This document shows positions 1 through 5,795 of a DNA stretch of 11,886 bases, piece by piece. The DNA lies in the NCBI GenBank assembly GCA_017407365.1, contig JAFQWR010000135.1, positions 1 through 11,886 on the forward strand. The letters are read 5' to 3'. Position numbers and translations under genes: made by a program. The notes beneath the pieces were generated by a model that did not search any database, was not told where the DNA came from, and saw only the letters and a program-made list of their open reading frames with translations. Within the stretch, counting starts at the first letter, position 1, and each line of letters starts with the position of its first letter. The DNA comes from Clostridia bacterium (GTDB lineage Bacteria > Bacillota > Clostridia > Christensenellales > HGM11417).

Positions 1-248
1 CCGTAGTCCACACCCCAGGTATCGATACCGATTGCATCGAAGCCACCTGCGGCAAGACCCTTTGTGATGCCTGCCTTGATTTCATGGAACAAGCGCAATA
101 CATCCCAATAAAAATGTCCGCGCACCAAAACGGGATCGTTGGGGAAACGGTGAATTTCCTCGTAGCTGATTTTTCCGTCCTCAATTTTTGCAAGAAGCGC
201 TCTTCCGCTGGACGCACCGAAGTCGAAGGCCAATACTCTTTTTGACAT
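1..248 (-). CDS. rhaB: Rhamnulokinase, N-terminal part (runs off the left edge)
   Basis: Only the first 82 codons are present. The product would phosphorylate L-rhamnulose with ATP to L-rhamnulose 1-phosphate in the cytoplasm, the second step of L-rhamnose breakdown. The start MSKRVLAFDFGASSGRALLA shows the phosphate-1 loop of the FGGY sugar kinase fold (DFGASSGR, residues 9-16), and the GIDTWGVDYG stretch near residues 74-83 is typical of rhamnulokinases. The ATG is preceded by AAGGAG at a spacing of 6 nt. The gene lies directly downstream of the L-rhamnose isomerase gene on the same strand, which supports this call over a fucu- or xylulokinase. Inference: it is co-transcribed with rhaA, with a hairpin between the two that may lower its expression. 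Confidence 0.9.
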   Translation of the reverse strand, partial: MSKRVLAFDFGASSGRALLAKIEDGKISYEEIHRFPNDPVLVRGHFYWDVLRLFHEIKAGITKGLAAGGFDAIGIDTWGVDY

Positions 249-295
249 AATAATCTCCTTGATATTTTGCGTGCCGTATGCCGCATTTTAATCAA

Positions 296-319
296 AAGGG
301 GTGTTCACAGACACCCCTT
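296..319 (-). terminator. Hairpin between rhaA and rhaB (weak terminator or processing stem)
   Basis: AAGGGGTGT and ACACCCCTT form a perfect 9-bp stem around a 6-nt loop, 13 nt past the rhaA stop. On the minus strand the stem is followed by only a short, broken T tract (TTTGATT). It could be a leaky terminator or a stabilising stem that makes rhaA more abundant than rhaB; the sequence does not decide between these. Confidence 0.6.
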
Positions 320-332
320 CGTAGCTTTTTAA

Positions 333-1595
333 TTAGCCGCGCTTAGCAAGAACCTCTGCCTCGTAAGCGTTTACGTCGTCGATCCACTCGGTGCCAACGG
401 GTACACCCTGCTGCATGCAAGCGTAGTTCCATACAGCGTCTACGGGCAGATTCTTGAATTCCTCGGAATATGCAAGGCGGTTGCCCAGATTCCAATCCTG
501 CTCTGCCTTTTCGAGCATTGCGGTGGGCTCGAGCATAGCGGAAAGCATTGCCTTACCTGCGGCACGCAGACCTACCGTCCATGCGGTTACACGGTTGATG
601 CTTGCATCGAAGTAGTCGAGACCGATGTGCATTTTGCCCAGCAGACCGCAACGCTTAGCTTCCTGCATGATGAAGTTCAGCTCGTCGTTGTTGATGGTTA
701 CGTGGTCGCTATCCCAGCGAACGCCACGGGATACGTGCAGTAAGATTTTGTCGGTAAACAGAGATACTGCGCTGAACTTATCTGCAATCTGCTCGGTGGG
801 ATGATAGTGACCGCTATCCAGACAGATACCAATGTTGTTTTTGATTGCATAGGCAAGATAGAAGTCGTAGGAGCCTACAACATAGCACTCGGTACCGATA
901 CCGAACAGCTTGCCCTCTACAACGTCAACCATGTTGTTTTCGTCGTACTTTTCTTCCAGAATCTGATCTAAGCTATCCTTTAACAGCTCACGGAAGTATT
1001 TGCGGCTTGCGGGGTTATCCTTCATGCCGTCGGGAATCCAGATATTATGTACACAGGTCTGACCAAGAGCCTCGCCCATTGCATTAGCGATTTTGCGGCA
1101 AGCCTTACTGTGCTTGATCCAATAATCACGCGTAGCCTTATCGGGGCTTGCCAGACTCATATTGCGGTTCATCATATCGTGCGCAAAGAAGGTGCTGTTG
1201 AAATCGAGGCCGCAGTTGTTTGCCTTTGCCCATGCGATCCAATTTGCAAAATCCTCGGGGGTAAGCTCGTCACGGCCGTGACCCTCTGCGCTTTCCGCAT
1301 AGTTTGCATGCAGGTTTACCTTGTGGGAAATAGGCGAATAGCTGAATACCTTTTCGAGGTCGGCACGCAGCTCTTCGGGATTTCTTGCCTTGCCGGGATA
1401 GTTACCCGTTACCACGTTCTGCGAAGCACCGGTAAAATTTTCAAAGCCGGCGATATCGTCACCCTGCCAGCAATGCAGCGAAATTTTCTGCTTGTAAAAC
1501 TCCTCAAGTACTTTATCGGTATCCACACCGTAAGCAGCATAGGTCTGCTTTGCGATCTCATAAATTTTTGCGATTTGCTCTCTGTTGTAATTCAT
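333..1595 (-). CDS. rhaA: L-rhamnose isomerase
   Basis: Converts L-rhamnose to L-rhamnulose in the cytoplasm with two divalent metals (Mn2+ or similar), the first step of rhamnose catabolism. At 420 aa it is the usual length of the family (E. coli RhaA is 419 aa). Family stretches include ISLHCWQGDDIAGFE (38-52), the IPDGMKD region (187-193), CLDSGHYHPTE (258-268), LLHVSRGVRWDSDH (285-298) and HIGLDYFDASINR (323-335). By comparison with my memory of the E. coli enzyme, the metal ligands all appear kept: E227, D260, H263, H287, D295, D297 and D327. The ATG follows AGGAGG at 7 nt spacing. It has its own strong promoter at 1647-1675, and rhaB follows downstream. No aldolase or rhamnose regulator is in the window. 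Only the cellular context (operon extent) is inferred. Confidence 0.97.
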   Translation of the reverse strand: MNYNREQIAKIYEIAKQTYAAYGVDTDKVLEEFYKQKISLHCWQGDDIAGFENFTGASQNVVTGNYPGKARNPEELRADLEKVFSYSPISHKVNLHANYAESAEGHGRDELTPEDFANWIAWAKANNCGLDFNSTFFAHDMMNRNMSLASPDKATRDYWIKHSKACRKIANAMGEALGQTCVHNIWIPDGMKDNPASRKYFRELLKDSLDQILEEKYDENNMVDVVEGKLFGIGTECYVVGSYDFYLAYAIKNNIGICLDSGHYHPTEQIADKFSAVSLFTDKILLHVSRGVRWDSDHVTINNDELNFIMQEAKRCGLLGKMHIGLDYFDASINRVTAWTVGLRAAGKAMLSAMLEPTAMLEKAEQDWNLGNRLAYSEEFKNLPVDAVWNYACMQQGVPVGTEWIDDVNAYEAEVLAKRG

Positions 1596-1646
1596 AATAG
1601 AACCTCCTATGCGGCATCTTCAAACAGCGTACCGCCTTTCCTATTC

Positions 1647-1675
1647 ATTATACAATAATCATTAGCCTTTGTCAA
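1647..1675 (-). promoter_or_regulatory. Perfect-consensus sigma-A type promoter of rhaA
   Basis: On the minus strand TTGACA (1670-1675) and TATAAT (1647-1652) are separated by exactly 17 bp. Transcription would begin near 1640, giving a leader of about 45 nt before the rhaA ATG. A promoter this close to consensus usually depends on a repressor to be silent, and the inverted repeat just upstream (1684-1697) is a candidate site for such control. Confidence 0.85.
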
Positions 1676-1683
1676 TCAAAGAT

Positions 1684-1697
1684 AGCAACAATTTGCT
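1684..1697. promoter_or_regulatory. Candidate operator upstream of the rhaA promoter
   Basis: AGCAA-CAAT-TTGCT is a perfect 5-bp inverted repeat starting 8 bp upstream of the rhaA -35. The position fits an activator site or a repressor site touching the polymerase. A short repeat like this can also arise by chance in AT-rich DNA, so the regulatory role is inferred. Confidence 0.35.
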
Positions 1698-1825
1698 CAA
1701 TCCCTCACAAATTCACAGAAAAAATCCCACTCAATATCACAAAAAACCACACCAACCTACATAAACACAGCTCTTCTCGCCGCACGTAGCTCTTTTATAA
1801 TTTCCCTTGCCAATGCTGCACCAAA

Positions 1826-1856
1826 CAAAAAAGCCGCCGCGTTTTTCCGCAGACGG
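1826..1856 (-). terminator. Intrinsic terminator after the 117-aa gene
   Basis: On the minus strand CCGTCTGCG pairs with CGCGGCGG (one T bulge, one T-G pair) around GAAAAA, followed by CTTTTTTG. It lies about 17 nt past the stop of the 117-aa gene and separates that unit from the rhaA promoter. Confidence 0.8.
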
Positions 1857-1872
1857 ATTATATCATATGAAA

Positions 1873-2226
1873 TTATTTCAACGCAAGCAGGGCTTCCGCA
1901 ACGCAAGCATAAAGCTGCTCCTTGCTATTAAGCGGAATATCCCTTTCGCACTCCGGCTCGTCCGGATCCGCAGAAAGCATAAACATTTCCGGATAAATCT
2001 GTAAGTCCACGTAATACCGCTGATATTTTCCCTGAACACCGATGCATTTCACATCCTCGTACCAGTCGATACAAATCTCTGCCCTACAGATTCCCATTGC
2101 TGCTATCTCTTTGGCAAGTGCTCCGCTCAGATAATCGCAAAGCAAGCAGTCAAAGGCGGTCATCTCTTCTTGGGAAAGCTTCTGCAAATACGCCCTGATT
2201 CTTTTTTTCTTCGTCTGAAAAAGCAT
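1873..2226 (-). CDS. Hypothetical protein, 117 aa, unrecognised
   Basis: I do not recognise this protein. It is a soluble, acidic alpha/beta-looking protein with no signal peptide or membrane segment: a basic N-terminus (TKKKRIRAYLQKL), a helix-like middle, a strand-rich part around IDWYEDVKCIGVQGKYQ and YYVDLQIYPEMF, and a predicted helix at the end. It contains several cysteines without a metal-site pattern. The ATG at 2226 is chosen because GGAG lies 9 nt upstream; the frame also opens from a TTG at 2268 (131 aa) with a GGAAGAGG before it, so the start is not certain. It follows the oxidoreductase gene by 59 nt on the same strand and ends in a terminator, so the two are probably co-transcribed. 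The operon link is inference. Confidence 0.75.
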   Translation of the reverse strand: MLFQTKKKRIRAYLQKLSQEEMTAFDCLLCDYLSGALAKEIAAMGICRAEICIDWYEDVKCIGVQGKYQRYYVDLQIYPEMFMLSADPDEPECERDIPLNSKEQLYACVAEALLALK

Positions 2227-2285
2227 CCGACCTCTCTCCGTTTTTATAGCCGGAATCAGCGATAGCAAATAAAACGCCTCTTCCG

Positions 2286-3329
2286 TTAAAAATCCACCCT
2301 CAGCACCTGATTTTCCCTTGCAGAGCGGGATGCAAGCTCCATCAGCCTCAAGACGAAAAGAACCTCGTCGTGCCTGATGGTAAGCGGCGCTACCCCCATT
2401 ACCGCATCACGGAACATTTTATAGAAGGGAAGCGGCTCCTCTATAACCGTGGGAAGAGGAAGCTCTGAGGTTGCATGATGTCCGCGGTACGCCATGGTTT
2501 TTGTAAACCCGTTTCCCGCCTTGATTCCCTCGATATGCGGATCCTCATCGTAAATCGGACGGACAATTCTGCCGTTCAAGCTCCAATCGGTGACCGTTGC
2601 CGTGCCATCCTTCCCCCATACCATCCAACGCGGCGTGGGCAGAAAGGTGTTGGTATCCACCGTAATACGGTAGGTAAAGCCGCTTTTGTAATGCAACTCC
2701 AAGCGGAAGCCGTCATCCACAGCAAAGCCAAGCTGATGGCTGTATTGCGCATACAGCGAGCAAGGACGCTCCGAAAAGGCGGTGATTGCCTGATCGATCA
2801 GATGCACACCCCAATCCATCATCATGCCGCCGCCGCATTCGGGAAGCTTACGCCAGCCGCCCGGTATACCGTTGCCGCCCATCACGCGCGATTCAATCAA
2901 CTGCACCTCGCCGATTGCTCCGCTGCGGATTACCTCACGCACGGTTAAAAAATCGGCGTCCCAGCGTCTGTTCTGATGCGCACAGAAGACAACCCCGTTG
3001 CTCTGTGCCGCTTCCATCATCTGCTCGTATTCCTTACTGCTCATGGCAACGGGCTTTTCGCAGATGACATGCTTTTTCATTGCCGCACACTGCAAAACGT
3101 AGGGCAGATGCACGTCGTTGGGGGTGGCAATCAGCACAACCTCACAAAGAGCGCAAAGCTCCTCCACGCTTTTTACGGCGCGATAGCCCAATGCCTCCGC
3201 ACGGGCGCAAGCCTCCGCATCTGTATCGTAAAGGGCAGTCAGACGGAAAACGCCCGAATCACGCAACGTTCTTTCGTGATAACCGCCCATACCTCCAAAG
3301 CCAATGATGCCAAGGGTAAGCTCCTTCAT
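2286..3329 (-). CDS. Gfo/Idh/MocA family NAD(P)-dependent oxidoreductase
   Basis: A 347-aa cytoplasmic dehydrogenase of the inositol/glucose-fructose oxidoreductase type, normally acting on a hydroxyl of a sugar or cyclitol. The N-terminal Rossmann fold has GIIGFGGMG (7-15), followed by the family EKP motif (91-93), and the C-terminal half carries the DWGVHLID signature (172-179) whose Asp and His lie in the substrate site. Length fits the family. The frame opens further upstream at a TTG, but the ATG at 3329 has AAGAGG 8 nt before it and begins at the normal distance from the Rossmann strand. The substrate cannot be told from sequence; rhamnose genes lie downstream but behind a terminator and with their own promoter, so a role in rhamnose use is not supported. 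A possible -10 (TATACT, 3392-3397) without a good -35 lies upstream. Confidence 0.92.
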   Translation of the reverse strand: MKELTLGIIGFGGMGGYHERTLRDSGVFRLTALYDTDAEACARAEALGYRAVKSVEELCALCEVVLIATPNDVHLPYVLQCAAMKKHVICEKPVAMSSKEYEQMMEAAQSNGVVFCAHQNRRWDADFLTVREVIRSGAIGEVQLIESRVMGGNGIPGGWRKLPECGGGMMMDWGVHLIDQAITAFSERPCSLYAQYSHQLGFAVDDGFRLELHYKSGFTYRITVDTNTFLPTPRWMVWGKDGTATVTDWSLNGRIVRPIYDEDPHIEGIKAGNGFTKTMAYRGHHATSELPLPTVIEEPLPFYKMFRDAVMGVAPLTIRHDEVLFVLRLMELASRSARENQVLRVDF

Positions 3330-3348
3330 TTTTGCGACCTCTTCTTCG

Positions 3349-3380
3349 TTTGGTAACCAAAGCAAACGAGTGCTTTCGTT
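3349..3380. promoter_or_regulatory. Overlapping inverted repeats in the oxidoreductase leader
   Basis: Three repeats overlap between the likely -10 and the ribosome binding site: TTTGGT-A-ACCAAA (3349-3361), AAAGCA-N6-TGCTTT (3359-3376) and AACGA-N6-TCGTT (3365-3380). This position is typical for a repressor site such as that of a LacI-family protein. Regulator identity and function are inferred. Confidence 0.4.
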
Positions 3381-3444
3381 TCTTACCGTATAGTATACAG
3401 CAATTTCACGAAAAACGCCACCTTTTTTTGCCTGTTTTTTTCAA

Positions 3445-3684
3445 TTATTCCTTTCTTCCCCTTCTTGCCGCCTCTGCCTCGTCTATGCGCCTGCTGATTG
3501 CCTCGTGCCTGCGCAGAATTTTTACGTACGGATGCTCTGCCTCCGCGAGTTTTGGCTCAGCCGTTGTTTTTGTGTCGGGCACCTGCGGAGTCTGTTTTTG
3601 TGCGTTTGCCGCCTGAAAAAGCTGCATCAACTCGGGCAAAAGAGCGGAAAAGCTACTGCGAGCCCCTATTTTTTCCTTTTTCAT
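3445..3684 (-). CDS. Small hypothetical protein, 79 aa
   Basis: Unrecognised. It has an ordered-looking N-terminal part (ARSSFSALLPELMQLFQAAN, about 8-27), a Pro/Thr/Lys-rich linker (31-47), and a charged helical C-terminus rich in Arg, Glu and Ala (KILRRHEAISRRIDEAEAAR). No signal peptide, cysteine or membrane segment. The ATG is preceded by a modest AGGT site. It lies divergently from the 507-aa lipoprotein and 115 nt upstream of the oxidoreductase gene. A coherent N-to-C pattern and the lack of any competing frame suggest a real gene, but it is short and could be chance. Confidence 0.55.
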   Translation of the reverse strand: MKKEKIGARSSFSALLPELMQLFQAANAQKQTPQVPDTKTTAEPKLAEAEHPYVKILRRHEAISRRIDEAEAARRGRKE

Positions 3685-3720
3685 AGTCTACCTGCCATAA
3701 AAATTTGAAAAACGCAAAGA

Positions 3721-3738
3721 AAAGATTTGCAAATCTTT
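3721..3738. promoter_or_regulatory. 18-bp perfect palindrome, candidate operator
   Basis: AAAGATTTGCAAATCTTT reads the same on both strands without a gap. It covers the -35 of the lipoprotein promoter, and a further CAAATC half-site follows at 3739-3744, one 9-bp step after the CAAATC inside the palindrome. It lies in the divergent space between the 79-aa and lipoprotein genes, so a bound dimer could act on both. Confidence 0.55.
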
Positions 3739-3755
3739 CAAATCTATTATATAAT
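3727..3755 (+). promoter_or_regulatory. Promoter of the 507-aa lipoprotein gene
   Basis: TTGCAA (3727-3732), 17 bp, TATAAT (3750-3755). The -10 is perfect and the -35 matches four of six positions. The expected start is near 3762, giving a leader of about 76 nt. The -10 core is nearly symmetric (ATTATATAAT), so weak firing toward the 79-aa gene is possible, but no good -35 is seen on the minus strand. Confidence 0.65.
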
Positions 3756-3837
3756 ATTAAGACGTGAAAAATTCTTAAAGTGAAAACGCATACCATAATT
3801 GCGTGCACTTGAAAAGACGGTCTCAAGGAGAATTTGT

Positions 3838-5361
3838 ATGAAGAAAAGTTTTTCTTTCCTGTTGCTCGTGCTGATTGCAGCACTGACGCTTACCGCTTGC
3901 GGTAACAGCTTCAAAGCACCCCAGGGTGTGAATAACGAAGCCGCCGCAGTCGTTAACAACGGCACGATGGCAGTTGAAAAGGGTGGCTACCTCTATTTTG
4001 TAAACGGCGCACAGACCTACACCGAAGACAACACCTTTGGCACGCCTGAAAAGGGCGCTATCATGCGCATCAAGCTGAACGATGACGGCACCCCCGTTGT
4101 TGCCGCTGACGAAAAGGGCAGAACCAAAGCCAACACCGGCGCTGAGGTTATCGTTCCCAAAATCTACTACAACGCAAACAAAAACTGCGGTATCTACATC
4201 TTTGAAAACCGCATCTATTATACCACCCCCAGCTTAAAGAAGGATACCGACGGCAACGTATGGACGAGCTATCTCGACGTGTTCTCCTGCTCTCTTACGG
4301 GTACGGATACCGTTGAAATCGCCACCATCAACTCCAACTCCTACAATATGACCTTCTGGCAGGCGGCTGATAAAACCGTATACCTCGTTTACGCAAACGG
4401 CACCGAGGCATACTCCATCAACGCTTCCGCTAAAAAGCCCACCGCTACCAAGCTTGCAGAAAAGATTCAGGCAAGCGTGCTTGGCGAGGACGGCAACCTT
4501 TACTACACCCAGCAGGTAGAAAAGACGGGTGAATTTGCTGAAACGGGCACCTATGAAGCATACAATAAGCTCTTCAAGGTTTCGTTTGCAGGCGGCGAGG
4601 CTACCGAGATCAAGGATAAAAACGACAAAGAGCTGACCTATCTGTATAACTACAACAACAATACCTATGCAGAACAGGCTGAGCTTTCGGTAACGCCCAT
4701 CGCTGCAACCGAGGACGGCACCCTTTACTTTACCCGTAACGACACCGTTGGCTCCGCAGCAGCTACCACCTACTACTGCTTAAAGGGCGGCGAGATCTAC
4801 TACATCACCTCGCTTGCAACGCTTTCTAACGTAAACGTTACCACCATTGACGGTACCGAGGCTCTGGTTTGCACCTACACCTCCACCACCAATACCGCAA
4901 CCATCAAGACGATGAGCTTCAAGCGTCAGGCTAAGAGCATCTTCGCAAGCGACTACAATTCCTCCGACGTAGCAGGCTTAACCAACGTTATCATGACGCA
5001 CTCTGCTGCACCCACCATGCTTTATATTGAGGAGGGTAAGCTCTACTACCTCGAAAACAGCCGTGTGGCAGTGGTCGACATCACCTACAACGTAAACGAA
5101 AACCCCGTATTTGAGGTTGAGTATCTCAGCGAAAATGCTGTTAACACCACCTTCTTAAAGCCCACCGTTGTAAAAGGCGTTCTGTATTTCTTCAACACCA
5201 CCGACGATTACAGCTACACCGGCTACTGCGCATTCACCACCACCGATGAGGATGGCGAGCTGAAGGACGTTCGCGTAGGCAACTACAACACCGCTGACGC
5301 TGAAGCTTATGCTGAGGACCTTGCCGAGGAAGACGAGGAAGACGAAAAGAAAGCTGAATAA
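3838..5361 (+). CDS. Surface lipoprotein with repeated beta-strand motifs, probable beta-propeller
   Basis: A 507-aa exported lipoprotein of unknown function. The signal peptide MKKSFSFLLLVLIAALTLTA ends in the lipobox LTAC with Cys21, so SPase II should anchor it outside the membrane. The mature part repeats a short strand motif of the form G-x-[LIV]-Y-[YF]: near residues 50-54, 124-128, 180-184, 219-223, 294-298, 318-322, 400-404 and 447-451. Such spacing suggests blades of a beta-propeller, similar in style to clostridial DUF5050-like proteins; the fold is an inference. It is rich in Thr, Asn and Tyr and ends in an acidic tail (EEDEEDEKKAE). The frame opens upstream, but ATG 3838 has AAGGAG 7 nt before it and begins the signal peptide. 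A promoter at 3727-3755 and a terminator at 5379-5411 make it a single-gene unit. Ligand or partner unknown. Confidence 0.9.
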   Translation: MKKSFSFLLLVLIAALTLTACGNSFKAPQGVNNEAAAVVNNGTMAVEKGGYLYFVNGAQTYTEDNTFGTPEKGAIMRIKLNDDGTPVVAADEKGRTKANTGAEVIVPKIYYNANKNCGIYIFENRIYYTTPSLKKDTDGNVWTSYLDVFSCSLTGTDTVEIATINSNSYNMTFWQAADKTVYLVYANGTEAYSINASAKKPTATKLAEKIQASVLGEDGNLYYTQQVEKTGEFAETGTYEAYNKLFKVSFAGGEATEIKDKNDKELTYLYNYNNNTYAEQAELSVTPIAATEDGTLYFTRNDTVGSAAATTYYCLKGGEIYYITSLATLSNVNVTTIDGTEALVCTYTSTTNTATIKTMSFKRQAKSIFASDYNSSDVAGLTNVIMTHSAAPTMLYIEEGKLYYLENSRVAVVDITYNVNENPVFEVEYLSENAVNTTFLKPTVVKGVLYFFNTTDDYSYTGYCAFTTTDEDGELKDVRVGNYNTADAEAYAEDLAEEDEEDEKKAE

Positions 5362-5378
5362 TCAGACAAACGGTATAC

Positions 5379-5411
5379 AAAAAGAGAGGATGAACTGTCC
5401 TCTCTTTTTTT
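5379..5411 (+). terminator. Intrinsic terminator after the 507-aa lipoprotein
   Basis: AGAGAGGA (5383-5390) and TCCTCTCT (5398-5405) form an 8-bp stem with a 7-nt loop, followed by seven T. An A run before the stem means that it could also stop transcription coming from the right. Confidence 0.9.
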
Positions 5412-5795
5412 GTATATACAGGAAGATTGATGGGAAGCACACCTTCGCCTGCCACGATAAACGATCCTCTCTTTTTTCATGCAAGAGCATTCCTCTTTCT
5501 GCCGTCAAATGGGCTGTTTGCTTTATTACCGATCCTTCTGCTTTGCCTCCCCGCACCAACACGACAGCAATAACCTCCGGCGCACAAGAGCCCTTTTTAA
5601 GGGCAAACAGCGCAAGATTACTCTGCAACGCAAAACTCCTAAGCACAGCTTGCTTCAAGCAAAAACAAGGGCGTTTTGGGCATAAAACAACCGCGCAGGA
5701 TCTCATTTGCCTACGCGGTTTCTTTTTGCTTTCATTTTGCCCTACTAATTTGTATGAAAAGGGAAGGAGCCATTCCTTATTCGCTTGTTGTTCCT
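5412..5795. other. Intergenic region without a supported gene
   Basis: Between the lipoprotein terminator and the end of the MFS gene about 384 nt hold no convincing gene. Frames are open on both strands, but their products are rich in Cys, Arg and Lys with no domain pattern. It contains small hairpins: GCCCTT-TTT-AAGGGC (5590-5604), TTGCTT-C-AAGCAA (5650-5662) and the terminator-like stem at 5689-5727. I found no clear promoter on either strand. A small RNA or the MFS 3' UTR is possible; no known RNA family motif was recognised. Confidence 0.6.
5689..5727. terminator. Terminator-like hairpin, likely bidirectional
   Basis: AACCGCG (5689-5695) pairs with CGCGGTT (5714-5720), then a C/A mismatch and AGG/CCT, around a 10-nt loop. 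On the plus strand TTTCTTTTTG follows; on the minus strand the tail is GTTTTAT. On the minus strand it would end the MFS transcript; the plus-strand tail is better, but no plus gene ends just before it. Confidence 0.6.

Noticed and set aside
1047..1658. Open frame of 203 codons antisense to rhaA
   Set aside because: Lies over a clear L-rhamnose isomerase gene; the product has no recognisable pattern.
3781..3794. Sequence resembling a catabolite-response (cre) site before the lipoprotein gene
   Set aside because: It misses two defined positions, including the paired T of the second half, so it is too weak to call.
3799..3837. 13-residue N-terminal extension of the lipoprotein
   Set aside because: The ATG at 3838 has a good ribosome binding site and starts a normal lipoprotein signal peptide; the extension would put charged residues before it.
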